From: Pipra filicauda
Lineage: Eukaryota; Chordata; Aves; Passeriformes; Pipridae
NCBI RefSeq assembly: GCF_003945595.2
Contig: NW_024104406.1
Coordinates: forward strand, 62,001-126,000
Direction of reading: 5' to 3'
DNA length: 64,000 nucleotides
Below are positions 47,254 to 60,060 of the stretch, piece by piece. The position numbers and the translations under genes are program-made. Position 1 is the stretch's first letter. Every line of letters begins with the position of its first letter. The notes beneath the pieces are model-generated. The model was not told the DNA's origin. It made no database searches and saw nothing but the letters and a program-made list of their open reading frames with translations.

Positions 47254-49007
47254 ACACTATTTGACACACAATCCTAATGAAATGGCTCGTGTCATTCCTG
47301 TGCTAACAACATGGGAACTGTCAGTGTGCTCCTGCAACTGCCCTCTCCTAACTCATCCTCTTGGCATTACATGGATGGAAATCAGGAAAATAAAGTGAAA
47401 AATCTCAAGGAGAACATCTTATGTGGATATGTTGAAGACACACCTGTTGTGTCTCACTGGTGGCAGGGCAGGTTTGGAAAAGGACAGATGGGAGACCCCA
47501 GCCCCAACCCCATCCCATCCCATCCCAGAGCAGAGCCTGCTAGTTATGGTTAGAGCTGATTTGAAGTCTCTAAAGTTGTCCTACTGCAGCTGACTGTCTG
47601 TGATCTGCTGTGGTTACGCTTTTCACAACCAGCCCTCAAGTCACAGTTAAGAGCAAAGGGAACCAACACAAATCTTGTTAGCAATTTTCCCCAACTCTCA
47701 ACAGCAGAGTCACATGGCTCCAGACATCATCCTCCTAAAAAGATTTCAGTCACAGCCCTTGGATTTGGGCAGTGTGGTTAGAAAATAGCATCTGTGACAG
47801 ATCAAAAGAGAAAAGGAAAGAAAAAAACCACTCTCTCTTCCAGAAAACAAGGCTGTGGTTCTCCCTGTGGAGGAGAGGATGAGAGAAGAGACATGGGGAT
47901 GACCCCCACTGAAAGGGACTTTTAGAGCAATCACAGAGCTGCAGAAGTTCAGAGCCAGCAGGCAGCCAAATTGGAAGGGTCCAAGGCAACAAAAAGGAGT
48001 TTTTCTCCACCTTTGTTCATCCAGAGACTGTTGTATCAACAGCACGAACTGAGCTCCCATCCAGGCCATGTTTTCACAGGGAACGGGGGACATAAATCAG
48101 TTAATAAGTTACTTAGTAGCAGGAGAAGTTGTTGTGTGACCTGATGTGAGGAGGAACATGGAGGCCACCTCCAGAGCAATTTGCTCAGTACTTCACAGGC
48201 ACAACACACCTCCAGCCCCACCGAGGTGGCCGAGGCACCACCAAAAATAGCACCCGAGCTTTTGTAAGCGAAGTCCCACCTTTCTACTGGCCCTTCCCAA
48301 GTAGAGGGACATCATAGAAAAACTTGTTGTGCCAGTGCATCAGCATCATCAGTACAGGCTATTTTTACTTTTTTTTTTTTGGCAAACTTCCTCAAAGGGG
48401 AATTATTTCTCCTCACACCTCAGCTGCCACTGCTGGAGAGGCAAAGGCTGTGCAGCACACCCTGCACAGCCACGGAGCTCCTACACCCCCTCCTCCTTCA
48501 GCCACTGACAAACAGCCTCAGGCTGAGAAAAAAAAAATCAACCTAAACTTAATCAGGTTGGGACTGTACACAAAAAAAACCATATTCCAAGCAACTGTAC
48601 CAAAATAACATCCCACGTGGGAAGAGCTGACTCAGTAACCCAGGAGTGGTTTGTTTTCATTCCTTGAAAACTTTTCACATGATCTTAGAAAATTCAGTAA
48701 CTAAAAGGACTCGGCGAAATTAAAGTGCCTTTTCAGTAATCAGATGTAATTAAAAGAATCCTTTAAAGGGCTGAGAATGGATTTGAGGATAGGAAGGCAG
48801 TTGGAGCAGGAGGTTGGTTCCAGGCAGAGTAGGCCATGGAAAGTCACCATTTCCCTTCCTGAAGTCCTGATTTTGGACTTTGTTCAGGAATCCTGAAATC
48901 CCAACGTCTTCCTTGTTTTTCCAGGCATTAGTGCCAAATAAATAGCAGCAACACCCAGGATTTTCCATGGTGGCACAGGGCATCTGACTGACTGGAAGAG
49001 CTTTGGT

Positions 49008-49166
49008 ATATGAGGATGTGGCTGCCTAATTCCTGGAAGTGTCCAAGGCCAGGTTGGACGGGGTTTGGAGCAACCTGGGCTAGTGGAAGGTGTCCCTGCC
49101 CATGACAGGGGTTGGAAGGAGATTGGTAAGGTCCCTTCCAACCCAAACCACTCTGAGATTCTATGA
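49008..49166 (+). mobile_element. CR1 LINE 3' end (group B)
   Basis: Reads GTCCAAGGCCAGGTTGGACG, GGAGCAACCTGGGCTAGTGG and ends CTCTGAGATTCTATGA. Confidence 0.9.
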
Positions 49167-50809
49167 AGATCAGCAGTTTGAGAGATCCTCAGAAACAAAC
49201 TCTTACACCAGATCCCAGATCACCTCCCACACTCCACTTCGCGGGAATGTCAGGGCAGAGAATCATATAATAAAGTGAAAACAGGATAAAAAAAACCACC
49301 CATGTTGATGAACTCAGTCTTCCCGAAAAAGAAAAGATGCTGCATCCCATGCAGGAATTCCCTGCAGCAATGCATACAGGACACCAGTGACAAAACCACT
49401 ACTCATCTCATCCCTATTGCATCACCAGGCACAGGGAAAAATGAGAAACTTCATCCCACAAAAAGGTTTCTTTTGAAGTTCTACCCTCTCAGGTTGCCCT
49501 GAGACGCTTGTTTGCCTCTTCAAAGCTTTGTGAGGTTTCAGTTTTATTCCCTGACTATTTTTCTGTTAATTCTGAACACACTCATCAACAGCAGCTCTTC
49601 AAAGGGATCCTGCTGAGCTCCTCACATAATAACCCGTGGTGACAATGAGTCTCCCAAGCTAATGGGCTTTGGGATAAGTAGGTGCTTCCAGCAGTTTTGC
49701 TACTTTCTATTCCATTAAGTGTCCTCGTGCTTCAGGACTGACAATTTTCATCCCACTTTCTTCACGCTATTAATTATTTTGTCTCGTTCCCACTTTTTCT
49801 CCTCTAATATTTTCAGGCTCGGGATTAGTTGCAACTGTGATCTCTCCCTTTGTTGTTTTTTTTAACATCTTAGGTAATGTTATGCCGTTTGGCCCTGGAA
49901 CTCCATTCCTTTTCCCTTATAATGGTCTGAAAAGGCATCAGACAGTCCCACTACAAGGACGTAAGAGAATGAAACATCAGCTCTTTGCTGTAATGAAATA
50001 CTTTTTTCCTTTCATTATGCTCTGCTCTGCTTGGCTTCTCTATCTTGTGTGTCTGCCAATTAACCGTTAATGTGCTGAAAATTAAATGCTCATGTTGAAA
50101 ATTCAATGTTCTCCCTGATCTGAAGCCCCAAACGCCCCAAATAACCATCCTGTGGTGGTTATTCCTGGATGTGCCAAGTGTTTTGTGTTCCTTAGGAAAA
50201 ACTCATCCCAGGTACAGAAGGTCGGGGTGAAGGAACACTTGGTGACATGAAAAAATAGCATTGAATGGTTTTGTGGTACCAGAAGGGACAGATGTGTCTG
50301 TCCCACTGCTCCTGGGCAAAGGTTCTCTCCTCTCCCCTTCTCCCAAAGGACACAAACCCAACTCTTCTCCCATTCCAAGAACTTTCTCTGGGTCAGCTGA
50401 GCCAGCACAGACCCAGGGACAATGAGCATGAGAGGATAAAAGGACAAGGAAAGCAAAGGCTGGCAGGAGACCGGGACTGTCTCCTCCTGCCCTACTGCCC
50501 CACTAAAAACATGGATTAATGCTTGTCACCCCCTGTTTGTTTCTGCACATCCCAGATTTTCAGGAGCCAGAATATTTGGGTTTGCAAATCTCACCTGAAC
50601 TGCACCAGCTTTCCTACCTAATCACAGGGTGATTCCACATGGACCTACAGCTGCACCTGCTCATGCAGAATAAAAAGCCTTGCACAGATTCATTGGCAGT
50701 TTGGGTGCTCTGCTCACAGAACAGCTCGATGGTCCTTCCATGGCTACGTGACACCTGCACAGAGAACCAGCTGCTAAAGAGCTTCCAGCCACCCAAACAG
50801 AGACATGAT

Positions 50810-51430
50810 CCCAGGATCCCAGCTCGGTTTGGGCTGGAAGGGACTTTCAAGATCATCTAATTTTCCCCCCTGCCATGGGCAGGGACACCTTCCACCAGAT
50901 CAGGTAGCTCCAAGTCCCATCCAAGCTGGCCTCGAACACTTTCAGAGGTGGGGTAGCCACAGCTCCTCTGGGCAACCTGGGCCAGGGCTCACCACCCTCA
51001 TGCCCAACAATTCCTTCCCAATGTCCCATCTATCCCTGCCCTCCAACAGTGGGAAGCCATTCCCCCTTGGCCTGTCCCTCCAGGCGCTTGTCCCAAGTCC
51101 CTCTCCAGCTCTCCTGGAGCCCCTTTAGGCTCTGGCAGGAACTCTCAGGTCTCCCTGGAGCTTCTCTTCTCCAGCTGAACACCCCCAGCTCTCCCAGCCT
51201 GTCTCCAGAGCAGAGGGGCTCCAGCCCTTGGAGCAGCTCCATGGCCTCCTCTGGACTCGCTCCAGCAGCTCCATGTCCTTGTGCTGTTGGACCCCAGAGC
51301 TGGAGGCAGCTCTGCAGGGGGGTCTCACCTGAGGGGGCAGAGTCCCACCCTCACCTGCTGCCCACGCTGTGGGATCAGCACAGGAGACATGGAGAGGTTT
51401 CAGGGCTGCTGCCCAACATCTGCTCCACAA
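50810..51430 (-). mobile_element. CR1 LINE, about 620-bp copy (group B)
   Basis: Minus orientation. Longest group B copy here: ATCCCAGGATCCCAGCTCGG, CCTGCCATGGGCAGGGACAC, GGACTCGCTCCAGCAGCTCC, GGGGTCTCACCTGAGGGGGC, CACGCTGTGGGATCAGCACA. Useful as the local reference for the deleted copies. Confidence 0.92.
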
Positions 51431-53751
51431 CATCTGCTTCTAACTGGACACACAACTTAGTCCCTTAGGTTCCTTTGGGATTTGGGATACCCATTTTCCA
51501 CTTACAATTATGAGCAAACAGTAAGTTAAATACAAGGCTTGTTTATAGTGACACTCATCACATCAAACAACCAGCTCCCAACAGCTTTCCAAAATTAAAG
51601 GAATGGAAGAATCAGGTCAGTTGTTGCCCAAGAAGTTGTCTCACATCTTTTATTTCCCTTCTGTTGTGCAATTTCCCATCAGATTTCTGCTGGAAGTGTG
51701 AATTAATTCGTTAACTAACCCTTAGGGATAAAATGTCCTTGATCACAAACGGCTGAAAATTATAAGGATCTGTCAAAATAAAGCATTTTAACAATAAAAT
51801 ACCAACAGAGTTATATTGAAAACATAATGGAAACAACCTTCTTTTTTCTGGAGGAATGTAAAAGAGGGTTCACTAACAGATGTATTTACTTTGATAACAA
51901 GTTTTTCCTCATCAGATGAAGAACATGGAAAAAAATGCAGAAACTGGCGAAAAACAGAGAAGTAGGCGATGGACACCAGGCTGATAAAGGGAACAGATGG
52001 GATGGAAACAGGGTGGGGATGGCTGAGGAGCTTGGACATGGGGCTCATCTCTGGCATGATGGAAAGGGGGAATGGAACCACCAAGCAAGACTGGATTTGA
52101 GAGAGGTAAATGACTGTGAGTCAAGGCATAAACTCCTGGCCTTGGAGCCCTTCAGCAGAGATGGAAAAAAACTGAATTCTTTGAATTATATAGAAGCAGG
52201 AAGACAGACATGGCCCAGGAGGGCAGTTCCTCACACAGATTAACAGGGTGCTCAGATTACAAGTAGGATCAAGAGAAAGATTTTTAACAACCCCCAAGGT
52301 CTCCACCAAGATTTGATCTAATGCTCTGCTCCCCTGTTGGCCGCATGTTTCCTACCAACCATCAGTCAAGGCATTTGATATTTATTTGGATTTTTCCTTT
52401 TGAATACTTGAATTGTGGCTTATGAAACTTTTCCACCTCTGCAGGAGAACTGAAAAGTAGTAACACATGAAAAAAAAGCCCAGAGTCTGGAGTTGGGGGG
52501 CACTTGGAGAAGGACAACAGCAACCCAGAGCAGGCATTATTTACTGCCGTTAAAATCCCATTTTTCCCAATTTCACCAACGTGCCTGCTATATTTTACCT
52601 TATTAGGGAGAATGTGACTGTGGCTGCAGAGATGCCCTGTGTTTAGGACAGATCTTAATCCAAACAGCCCAGTCAACCCTCATACCACTGATGGCTTTAC
52701 TGCTTCCACAGCCTTTTCCAAAGGTCCTTCCCACTGCATTTGATTTGCTAAATAAATGGACCTGTCCAGCTCGCTGTTCCCAAACGCTCCACTGTGATTT
52801 CTCTGGAAACCCATGGACTGCTCCTGGCTCCATTAATCCACCATCTCACTCCCAATAAAGACATTGGCAGCTGTTTTGGACACTGACCCAAGCCCTGAGA
52901 ACACAAGTGCCACCTTTCATGTCCGTGCAGCCTTTTCCCTGAGTTTATCGACAGCCTAAAGCTCCTCAACCTTCGCGCCTGCCCAAACTGCGCCGGCGTC
53001 TCAAACACTGCATCAAAACCCCATCCAGCTGCTATAAAAGGGAAAATGAATGGTTGCAGGAGCAGCTCTGGGGCAGATGAGCCAGCGTGGCTCAGGAGAT
53101 AAGAGGCAGCTGCCAGAGGTAAAGAGAAGCATTATTTATGGATGTGCTGCCCTTGCTCATTGGAATTTCGGAGGCACTGGGGATGCAGCTGGAGAGCTAC
53201 AATCAAACCCATGTTTGCCATCAGTGCCACAGCCTGGAGAGGCTGTAGCTACAAAGGAGTGTTGTTTCCCTTCAGAAGTAGGACTCTCCTTGGCTGCCTT
53301 CTCCTTCATTTCTGAAATTGCAGCAGCGACACGGGAGCGTCCTCGAACGTTAACACCATGGTGAGACACCCCCTCTTACTGATTCACTGATGATTTAGAA
53401 AACCTGTTGGCACATTACCCTTTGCAGGGTCTTCCTGAAGAACCACATGCTCCTTCTATAATCCTGGGAATATCCCAAGGATGGGCACTGACTACCCAGC
53501 AAGAAGCAATAGATGGCACCCTGAAATGGGAGTTCAGTTCACAACCATTTATCCGCTCCTCCCTATGGCCCTGCTCGAGCAGGTGCTGCTGCCACACACC
53601 TCGTACCTTCCTGGGTGAGATAAAGTAAAATGAAACCTTAGTTGTGCTGGGGCACACCTAAGGCACTGGTTTTGCTTTCTTGGAGTTCTGACTTTTTCTG
53701 GATTTCAACTGAACATTTGAACCTGTTAATCTGATTTAGATGATACATTCT

Positions 53752-53892
53752 CAGGCTGGTTTGGGTTGAATCATCTCATTCCACCCCTTGCCATGGCCAG
53801 GGACACCTTCCACTAGCCCAGGTTGCTCCAAGCCCCATCCAACCTGGTCTTGGACACTTCCAGGGATGGGGCAGCCACAGCTTCTTTCTACC
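53752..53892 (-). mobile_element. CR1 LINE 3' end (group B)
   Basis: Minus orientation, with GGCTGGTTTGGGTTGAATCA and GGGACACCTTCCACTAGCCC on the plus strand, ending in GGGGCAGCCACAGCTTCTTT. Lacks octamers at the 3' end. Confidence 0.87.
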
Positions 53893-54869
53893 ACCTGAAG
53901 ATCAGTAGATCCATCGGGCTCTTCTTGATGGTGTAAACAAGCAAGGACATGTCCAAGTGACACTTTTAAAACCCTTTTTTTGAGAGCCACTGCAACACAG
54001 TCTTTTCCAGACAAACTCCCCCGAAATTTTCAGTGCATCAAGCTGTGAAAAAACCCTCCAGCATCTGCAAAGTAAAGCAGCAGCTCAATACACCAGGAAA
54101 AGCAGCTGCCTATGAGGTACAGAGGTTGTGGTGGGACAGTCATGTCTGAAAACCCTCAAAACCACAATCCCTCCATCCCTTTGAGCCAACTCTAAAGCTC
54201 TTTTGTTAAACACACAGGAAGAATAACCATCCCATTGGTTGCCAACAGCCCAATGAGTCATGAGTGGGGATTATCAGACATCAATAGTCTTTGTAAAGTC
54301 CCAAAATGCCAAATGAATCCCACTCTTCCTTCCTGACTGAGACGGATCTGAATTTAAGTCCCCTCTCCTACGCCCTGAGCCAGAGGAAGACCAGGAGAGG
54401 CCTCTTATCATGGGGAGGCTCCAGTCAGAGCAACTCAAATTCTGCTCTGTGGAGCATGAGCAGGTCAGTGGTGAACCTGCTCTAAAGTGAGGTCACTGGG
54501 GGCTAAAATGTGATCAGGATGCTGATGTTGGAAGGAGGTGAACACAAAGCAGGGGTGGTGCTCATCTTTCAACACAATTCACAGCTTCTTACAAAATGAT
54601 TTCATCACAGAGATTCCATCAACATTTCCCAAGGGAGCCTGGTGCTTCTCTGTCCTCCCCCACCACAACTCACCCAGATCTTTCATTTCTTTGACTGGAT
54701 ACTGGTGACAAATCTCTCTAAGTGAACACATGAGATTTGTGAGCAGTGACATCACCAGCAACATTTTGGGAAGCAGTTGAGAAACTCATTTTCAGTCTCA
54801 AGAGGGTTCTTTGATCTCAACAGAAAGAGCAGCAAGGTAAGACTGTTTCCAGCTGTTTCAATCCAAAAC

Positions 54870-55424
54870 AGCTGTTGGGCAGCAGGGGAGGGGGGATTTT
54901 GCCCCTCTGCCCCCTCAGGTGAGACCCCCCTGCAGAGCTGCCTCCAGCTCTGGGGAACAACAGCACAAGGAGGTGGAGCTGCTGGAGAGAGTCCAGAGGA
55001 GGCACCAAGATGATCAGAGGGATGGAGCAGCTCTGCCATGAGGAAAGGCTGAGAGAACTGGGATTGTTCAGCCTGGAGAAGAGAAGGCTCTGGGGCGACC
55101 TAATTGTGACCTTCCAGTACCTGAAGTAGCTGACAGGATGGAGAGAGACTATTGACAATGGCCAGGGGGAATAGAACAAGGGGCAATGGTTTCCCACTGC
55201 CAGAGGGCAGCGTTAGATGGGATACTGGGAAGGAATTGTTGGGCATGAGGGTGGGGAGGCCCTGGCACAGGTTGGCCAGAGAAGCTGTGGCTGCCCCATC
55301 CCTGGAAGTTTGGACGGGGCTTGGAGCAACCTGGGCTAGTGGAAGGTGTCCCTGCCCATGGCAGGGGGTGGAATGAGATCATCTTTAAGGTCCCTTCGAA
55401 CCCAGGTCATTCTGTGACTCTAAG
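54870..55424 (+). mobile_element. CR1 LINE, about 555-bp copy (group B)
   Basis: Reads CTCAGGTGAGACCCCCCTGC, AGAAGAGAAGGCTCTGGGGC, GGTTTCCCACTGCCAGAGGG and ends TCATTCTGTGACTCTA. Confidence 0.92.
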
Positions 55425-56493
55425 TAACCTCCAGCAGAAGGGTAGTTATAAAGTTCTAAACTTTTCTAGCCATTTTTTTTAAGTCTGTGCCCAAGACGCA
55501 GGAAAAAAGGTAGGAACACCACATCCACTAAATATCCATCACAAAGACACTGCCAGAGCCTCTGGGCGCCCTTTGTTAGGGGAGATTCAAGCCTTGCACA
55601 AAGGCAACAATTAACTTTTAAAGATAAAAGCTGGTAACAGTTGCTGAGCTGAAACACACAATCTCAAAAGGGGAGAAAAGATACTTTTTTTTTTTCCTGT
55701 AAAAAGGAGACAAAATATCTCCAGCTGACCCCCAACAACACACCATGTGTTGAGTTCTTTGCAGCACACCAGGCTGCTCTCCCAGACACTACTCAAGACG
55801 TTGCAAATTCTTACATGAAGCTACAATTAAACTGGGGGACAGAAGAACAGGAGAGGCAAAACAAGGAGCTCAGCAAGAACAGAACTTATGTATTTTGGGG
55901 GTTGTAAAAGGAAAAAGAGGTGTTTCTGTGAGTAATTCAAAATTCCTGAAAATCCCATTTTGATCAGACATAAGACCCTCGAGTCTGGGAGCAGCTGGTG
56001 GAGTTGTGGCTGTTCCAAAGGCCCACAGAAGGACACAGGTTGTGAGGGGTCTGAGGGAAAGCTAATGGGAGTCTCCTATAGAGACCCCTGCTCCTGCCAC
56101 ACAGGAACCAGCACTAAGGTAGGCTTTGGAACCCAGGGAAAATGTCCGGGGGTCTTGGATCCCCCCTCTGCTGTGGGATGAATCGGTGCCACAGTCAAGG
56201 AATGACATGTGGAGATTAATCAGAGACACTCAGCAACACCCAACTGTGCTCTGGAGAACTCTTACACAGCCACAAGTCGTTAAACCACTTCAGACCCATC
56301 AGAATAAAGTGCAAATCTTCCAGGAACGGCACAGAAGGGAAGCCAATCCTTTTCTAAATTCATCCCCATTAGCTTCTCCCACATTATTTTGACCTAAATA
56401 AATAAAAGCTGAAAGAAACTCCGAGTGTACAACTTCAGGCACTGAAAACCATCCCCAGAGTTGCCTTTTTAAGAATAAACATCACGTACTGAC

Positions 56494-56583
56494 CTCTGCT
56501 AGTTTGTATGGCAAGATCAGCTTCTCCCCCACTGTCACCGTCTTCCTGGTCACCAGGGCCTCAAACAGCATCTCTTCCTTCAC
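56494..56583 (-). CDS. MYO9A: MYO9A motor domain, window exon 2 (HCM loop region)
   Basis: Ninety nt, phase 0 to phase 0, 30 codons, acceptor GTTTTAG and donor GAG|GTCAGT. It starts VKEEMLFEAL and ends LPYKLAE. The middle, TRKTVTVGEKLI, corresponds to the cardiomyopathy (HCM) loop of the upper 50-kDa domain, which touches actin. Counting 16 residues upstream from the NSMAK motif in the next exon (equivalent to DALAK) reaches the glutamate of VGEK, encoded at 56524-56526. That is the TEDS-rule site. An acidic residue there implies no need for phosphorylation to enter the strong actin-binding state. The sequence is seen directly; the TEDS reading is inference from the family rule. Confidence 0.95.
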
Positions 56584-57607
56584 CTAAAACAAAAATACTG
56601 ATGTTAAGGATTGTTTCAGGAATCATTTATTTTAAAATTCAGGGTTTTTTTTAAAAAGAGAACAGCGTTTCAAGTTAAAAAAATCAAAATTCTGTGAAAA
56701 GGTTTTCAAATTCAAAATTTACAAATAGAATTAAAAACAAATAATGAAAACACTTGGCAGCCCTTGGCAGTGTTAAGGTCAATGGATAAGAACAAGGCAG
56801 CCATAGGGAGGAGCCAACTCAGCATTAGAAACCAGACATCACAGTGTCCAAAGAAACCTGATTTCCTGCATTTCCAGCATTTCCCATGGGTTTCCTTCCT
56901 TCCTGATGCAGCTCCTCCCTCCCACACTTCTTGTTGGTAAAAAAGTTCACTTTCTAGCACTGTCAAGATGAAGTCACACAAATTATTCTCTAATCAGCCA
57001 AACAGTGTCATCAGTTTAAGAGATATCCAAGTGTATTCAGGGGTTTTTTTGGTGCTTTTCAGCGTGGAGAGGAATTAGGAGGAAGAAACCTTTGGAAAAG
57101 CACTTGAGATTTACTCCCTAAAGCTCCCTGGTGAGGTGACAATCCCCAATCAGCTCTCACAGGAATTGGTTTGCAGAACAAAACTCAGTTGTGTGAACAG
57201 ATGCTTCAGTCAACAGGTCAATGGTGCCCACAAATGAAGTGGTACCTGGTACCTCCTATTTTGACATGCCAGAGAGGAACTCAGCAGGTGCCCTCTCTGC
57301 CAGGATACATCAGTTAGACCTGAATACTTGGGGTTTTGACTGATCTTTGCTAAATTTCCATGACAAAATTTCCATGATTTTGTGGGTGAAAATCTTGGAG
57401 CCCAGAACTCGTGGATATGGGTCGATACAGAGATGACGTTGCTTGAGAAGCTGCACAGAAGTCTCTCCTCCCTGAAGGACTCCATGCAGACCCCAGAGAT
57501 GTTCAGAACATCTCTGGGGAAGGCCAAAATCCACATTCCTGAGGCCATCCAAGGCCACATTTTTATCGCAGGGAAACAATTTGTGAAAATGGGAAACTTT
57601 GTGGTTT

Positions 57608-57664
57608 AACAATTGGACTCAATGGGCTCAGAGGTCTTTTCCAACTGAAACAATTCTCTGATTG
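57608..57664 (+). mobile_element. CR1 LINE 3' terminus
   Basis: Reads TTGGACTCAATGGGCTCAGA, GGTCTTTTCCAACTG and CAATTCTCTGATTGG. Confidence 0.7.
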
Positions 57665-57699
57665 GATGTACTTTGACTTATTGGTTTAATCCAGGAATT

Positions 57700-57865
57700 A
57701 GGCCCCATAGACCCCACAGGACACACAGACCCCATAAGCCCACAGACTCCATGGGCCTCATAAGCCACAATGCCCCATAGGCCCCACAGGCCTTATAGGC
57801 CCCATAGGCTCCAGAGACCCCACAGATCTGACAGGCCACATATGCCCCATAGGCTTCAGAGCCTG
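57700..57865. repeat. Short-period CCCCATAGGCC repeat
   Basis: Many imperfect copies of a 9- to 18-base unit, for example GGCCCCATAGACCCCACAGG and TGCCCCATAGGCCCCACAGG. The minus strand reads as a Gly-Leu-Trp rich frame, a by-product of the repeat. Confidence 0.85.
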
Positions 57866-57899
57866 AATTAGTATGAAGAGGAATTAGTGTGAAGAGGAA
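57866..57899 (+). repeat. 17-bp tandem duplication
   Basis: GAATTAGTATGAAGAG and GAATTAGTGTGAAGAG follow each other, right after the CCCCATAGG repeat. Confidence 0.8.
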
Positions 57900-59664
57900 A
57901 TGCAAAGGAGCTGGTGAAACTCCAGGAATCCCACGAACCATCACAACAGTGATGCTGTTCTGTACAAAAACCTATTTCTACCAAAAATACCGTCCTGGGA
58001 CTCTCCCTGAGGAACTCCAGGGCATTCCTATAGAACTGACTTTTCCTGAAGCACCAACTAACAAGAACTTGTGGCTGTGGAAAGCAGAAGACATCAAGCC
58101 ACCTGTACATGATGTCACCCAGCAAGGTTTTTATGTCATTGGAAATCAACACCTCGAGGTTCATCTCATGAGTGCCCAGGACAACTCTGGAGCCCCCAGC
58201 TCCCACAGTCTGATTTGACCCTTTAAAATCAGGTGGGGAAAAACATAATCCCCTGGTTCATCCAGAAATCCATAGCAAGATTTCACATTTGTTTTCAGTT
58301 CCTCTGCATCCACCAAAATCTGTGATTTTTTTAGTTTTCGTCTCTGGGGGCGAAGTGTGGACACTTTTCCAGCAGGTTGTGACCACAGGACCATCGGCTG
58401 CTCTCCCTCAACTGCGTAGCTTGGAGCAAGTGAGTCTCACACCAGCCCTTATACCACTTCAGGGCCGTGCAAACCCACAGCCGGCTCCTCTTAATTATCC
58501 CAGGCACCAAGACAGAGGGGTGTCAGATGGTTCCTAATCAAAACAGTCCAATGAAATATCCCTAAACAACATAAATGTTTCCAAGTCCCAGATTTGTCAG
58601 CAAACACGGGGATTTTAAACAACTACCCACACCATACCTCCCCATCCCCAGCTCACGTCCAGCCTGGTTTCCTTCTCAGCTTTCAGGACGGATGAGACCT
58701 GTGGATGTGGATCCTTCATCTCCTGGCCCGGAGGGATCGCATTGAACCACCCTCTCATAGAGAAACACACTTGGCAAGGATGGGAATGTAATCCCTGCCT
58801 CTCCCTGTGTCTCTGCCTGGGATTACCACCCAGTGGAGCTTGATCTCCATTCCTTCATTGCCTCAGAGCACCAACAGCCAGGGCACAGCCAAACCAGCCT
58901 GATTGTCACTGAGGGTCACAGTGTGAAGGTACTCGGCTCCTGATGCCAAGGAGGAGCCACTGGAGTTTTCCAAAGATAAACCCTCCGACTAAGGACACCT
59001 GGTGCAGCTTCCTCATCGCCTACACCCAACACTTCCTCCTCCAGTAGGTGTGACCCACTGAAATAGGGATAAATCCCATCAGAGCAGAGGAGCAAAGCGG
59101 AGAACATCCTTTATTCCTTCACTTTTTGCCTTGGAAGTTCCACTCCTAGGTCTCGTCCTGTGGATCTTTTCTTTCTGGTGCTGAAGGGCATGTCCTGCTC
59201 TCCCTCTCAAACATGACCTGGAGGAGCTTATGTCTTAAATCTCCATTTTGTCCCTGTAATTAAGACTTCAGTGCCACATGCGAGTGGAACCAGCGCCAAG
59301 GGCTGGATGGGCAGAGCTCCACAACCCAGGGAAGGATGACCGGCTGTGAACGCCGGCGGAGCACGGCGGGAGCCGCCAGGCAAGGGCTGGGCTGGAGCCA
59401 AAGCAGGCAGGGATTGCTTCTCCAGCACTGCTGGGCTGTTATCTTAGAGCAGCTGAAGGAAAATGAACCATTTCCAACTGGACAGCAAGAAAACATCAGG
59501 TTTTGTCTCTCCTCCCATATTTGAGAGAGGGATTACAGGGCTCAGGGCTTGTTCAAAAGCTGCCTGGGGTGGAGTAACAGCAAATACATTCAGATTTCTA
59601 TCAGCTCTTCTTGGAAAAGAGCTGGATCTTTTCCTCAGACTTTCTTTCAAATAACCAGAGAGTT

Positions 59665-59934
59665 AGAAAGGACCTGAGGGAACGGCTGGAGCTGTGTCTG
59701 GGGAGGTTTAGGCTGGATATGAGGAAAAGGTTCTTCCCCCAGAGGGTGGTCGGGCACTGAACAGGCTCCCCAGGGCAGTGGTCACAGCACCAAGGCTGAC
59801 AGAGCTCAAGGAGTGTTTGGACAACACTCTCAGGCACTGGGTGGGATCGTTGGGGTGTCTGTGCAGGACCAGGAGTTGGATTCAATGGTCCCTGTGGGTC
59901 CCTTCCAACAGAGGATATTCCACAATTCTATGAA
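59665..59934 (+). mobile_element. CR1 LINE 3' part (group A)
   Basis: Reads GAGGGTGGTCGGGCACTGAA, CAGGCTCCCCAGGGCAGTGG and ends TTCCACAATTCTATGA. Confidence 0.9.
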
Positions 59935-59974
59935 GTTTTCTGAGTCAAGTTCTGGCTCAAAACATCTGATGAAG

Positions 59975-60060
59975 ATGAAGATGTCCCTGCTCATTGCAGG
60001 GGTTTGGACCAGATGAACTTTGGAGGTCCCTTCCAACCCAAATCATTCCGTGATTCCACA
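59975..60060 (+). mobile_element. CR1 LINE 3' terminus (group B)
   Basis: Reads GATGTCCCTGCTCATTGCAG, AGGTCCCTTCCAACCCAAAT and ends TTCCGTGATTCC. Follows the previous copy by about 40 bases. Confidence 0.85.

Larger units (their letters stand above)
38064..56493 (-). other. Intron between window exons 2 and 3 (18.4 kb)
   Basis: This is the longest intron of the window. Ten or more CR1 fragments occupy parts of 38361-41484, 44921-45235, 46690-47253, 49008-49166, 50810-51430, 53752-53892 and 54870-55424. The stretches 41500-44900, 45250-46680, 47260-49000, 49170-50800, 51440-53740, 53900-54860 and 55430-56493 look unique. I found no extra myosin exon; the E-A junction between exons 2 and 3 is contiguous in the protein family. 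Confidence 0.85.

Noticed and set aside
46786..47277. 163-residue open frame
   Set aside because: Entirely within a truncated CR1 copy; not an intact ORF2.
57889..58218. 109-residue open frame on the plus strand
   Set aside because: Composition looks protein-like in places but I recognise no family and its start overlaps a tandem repeat.
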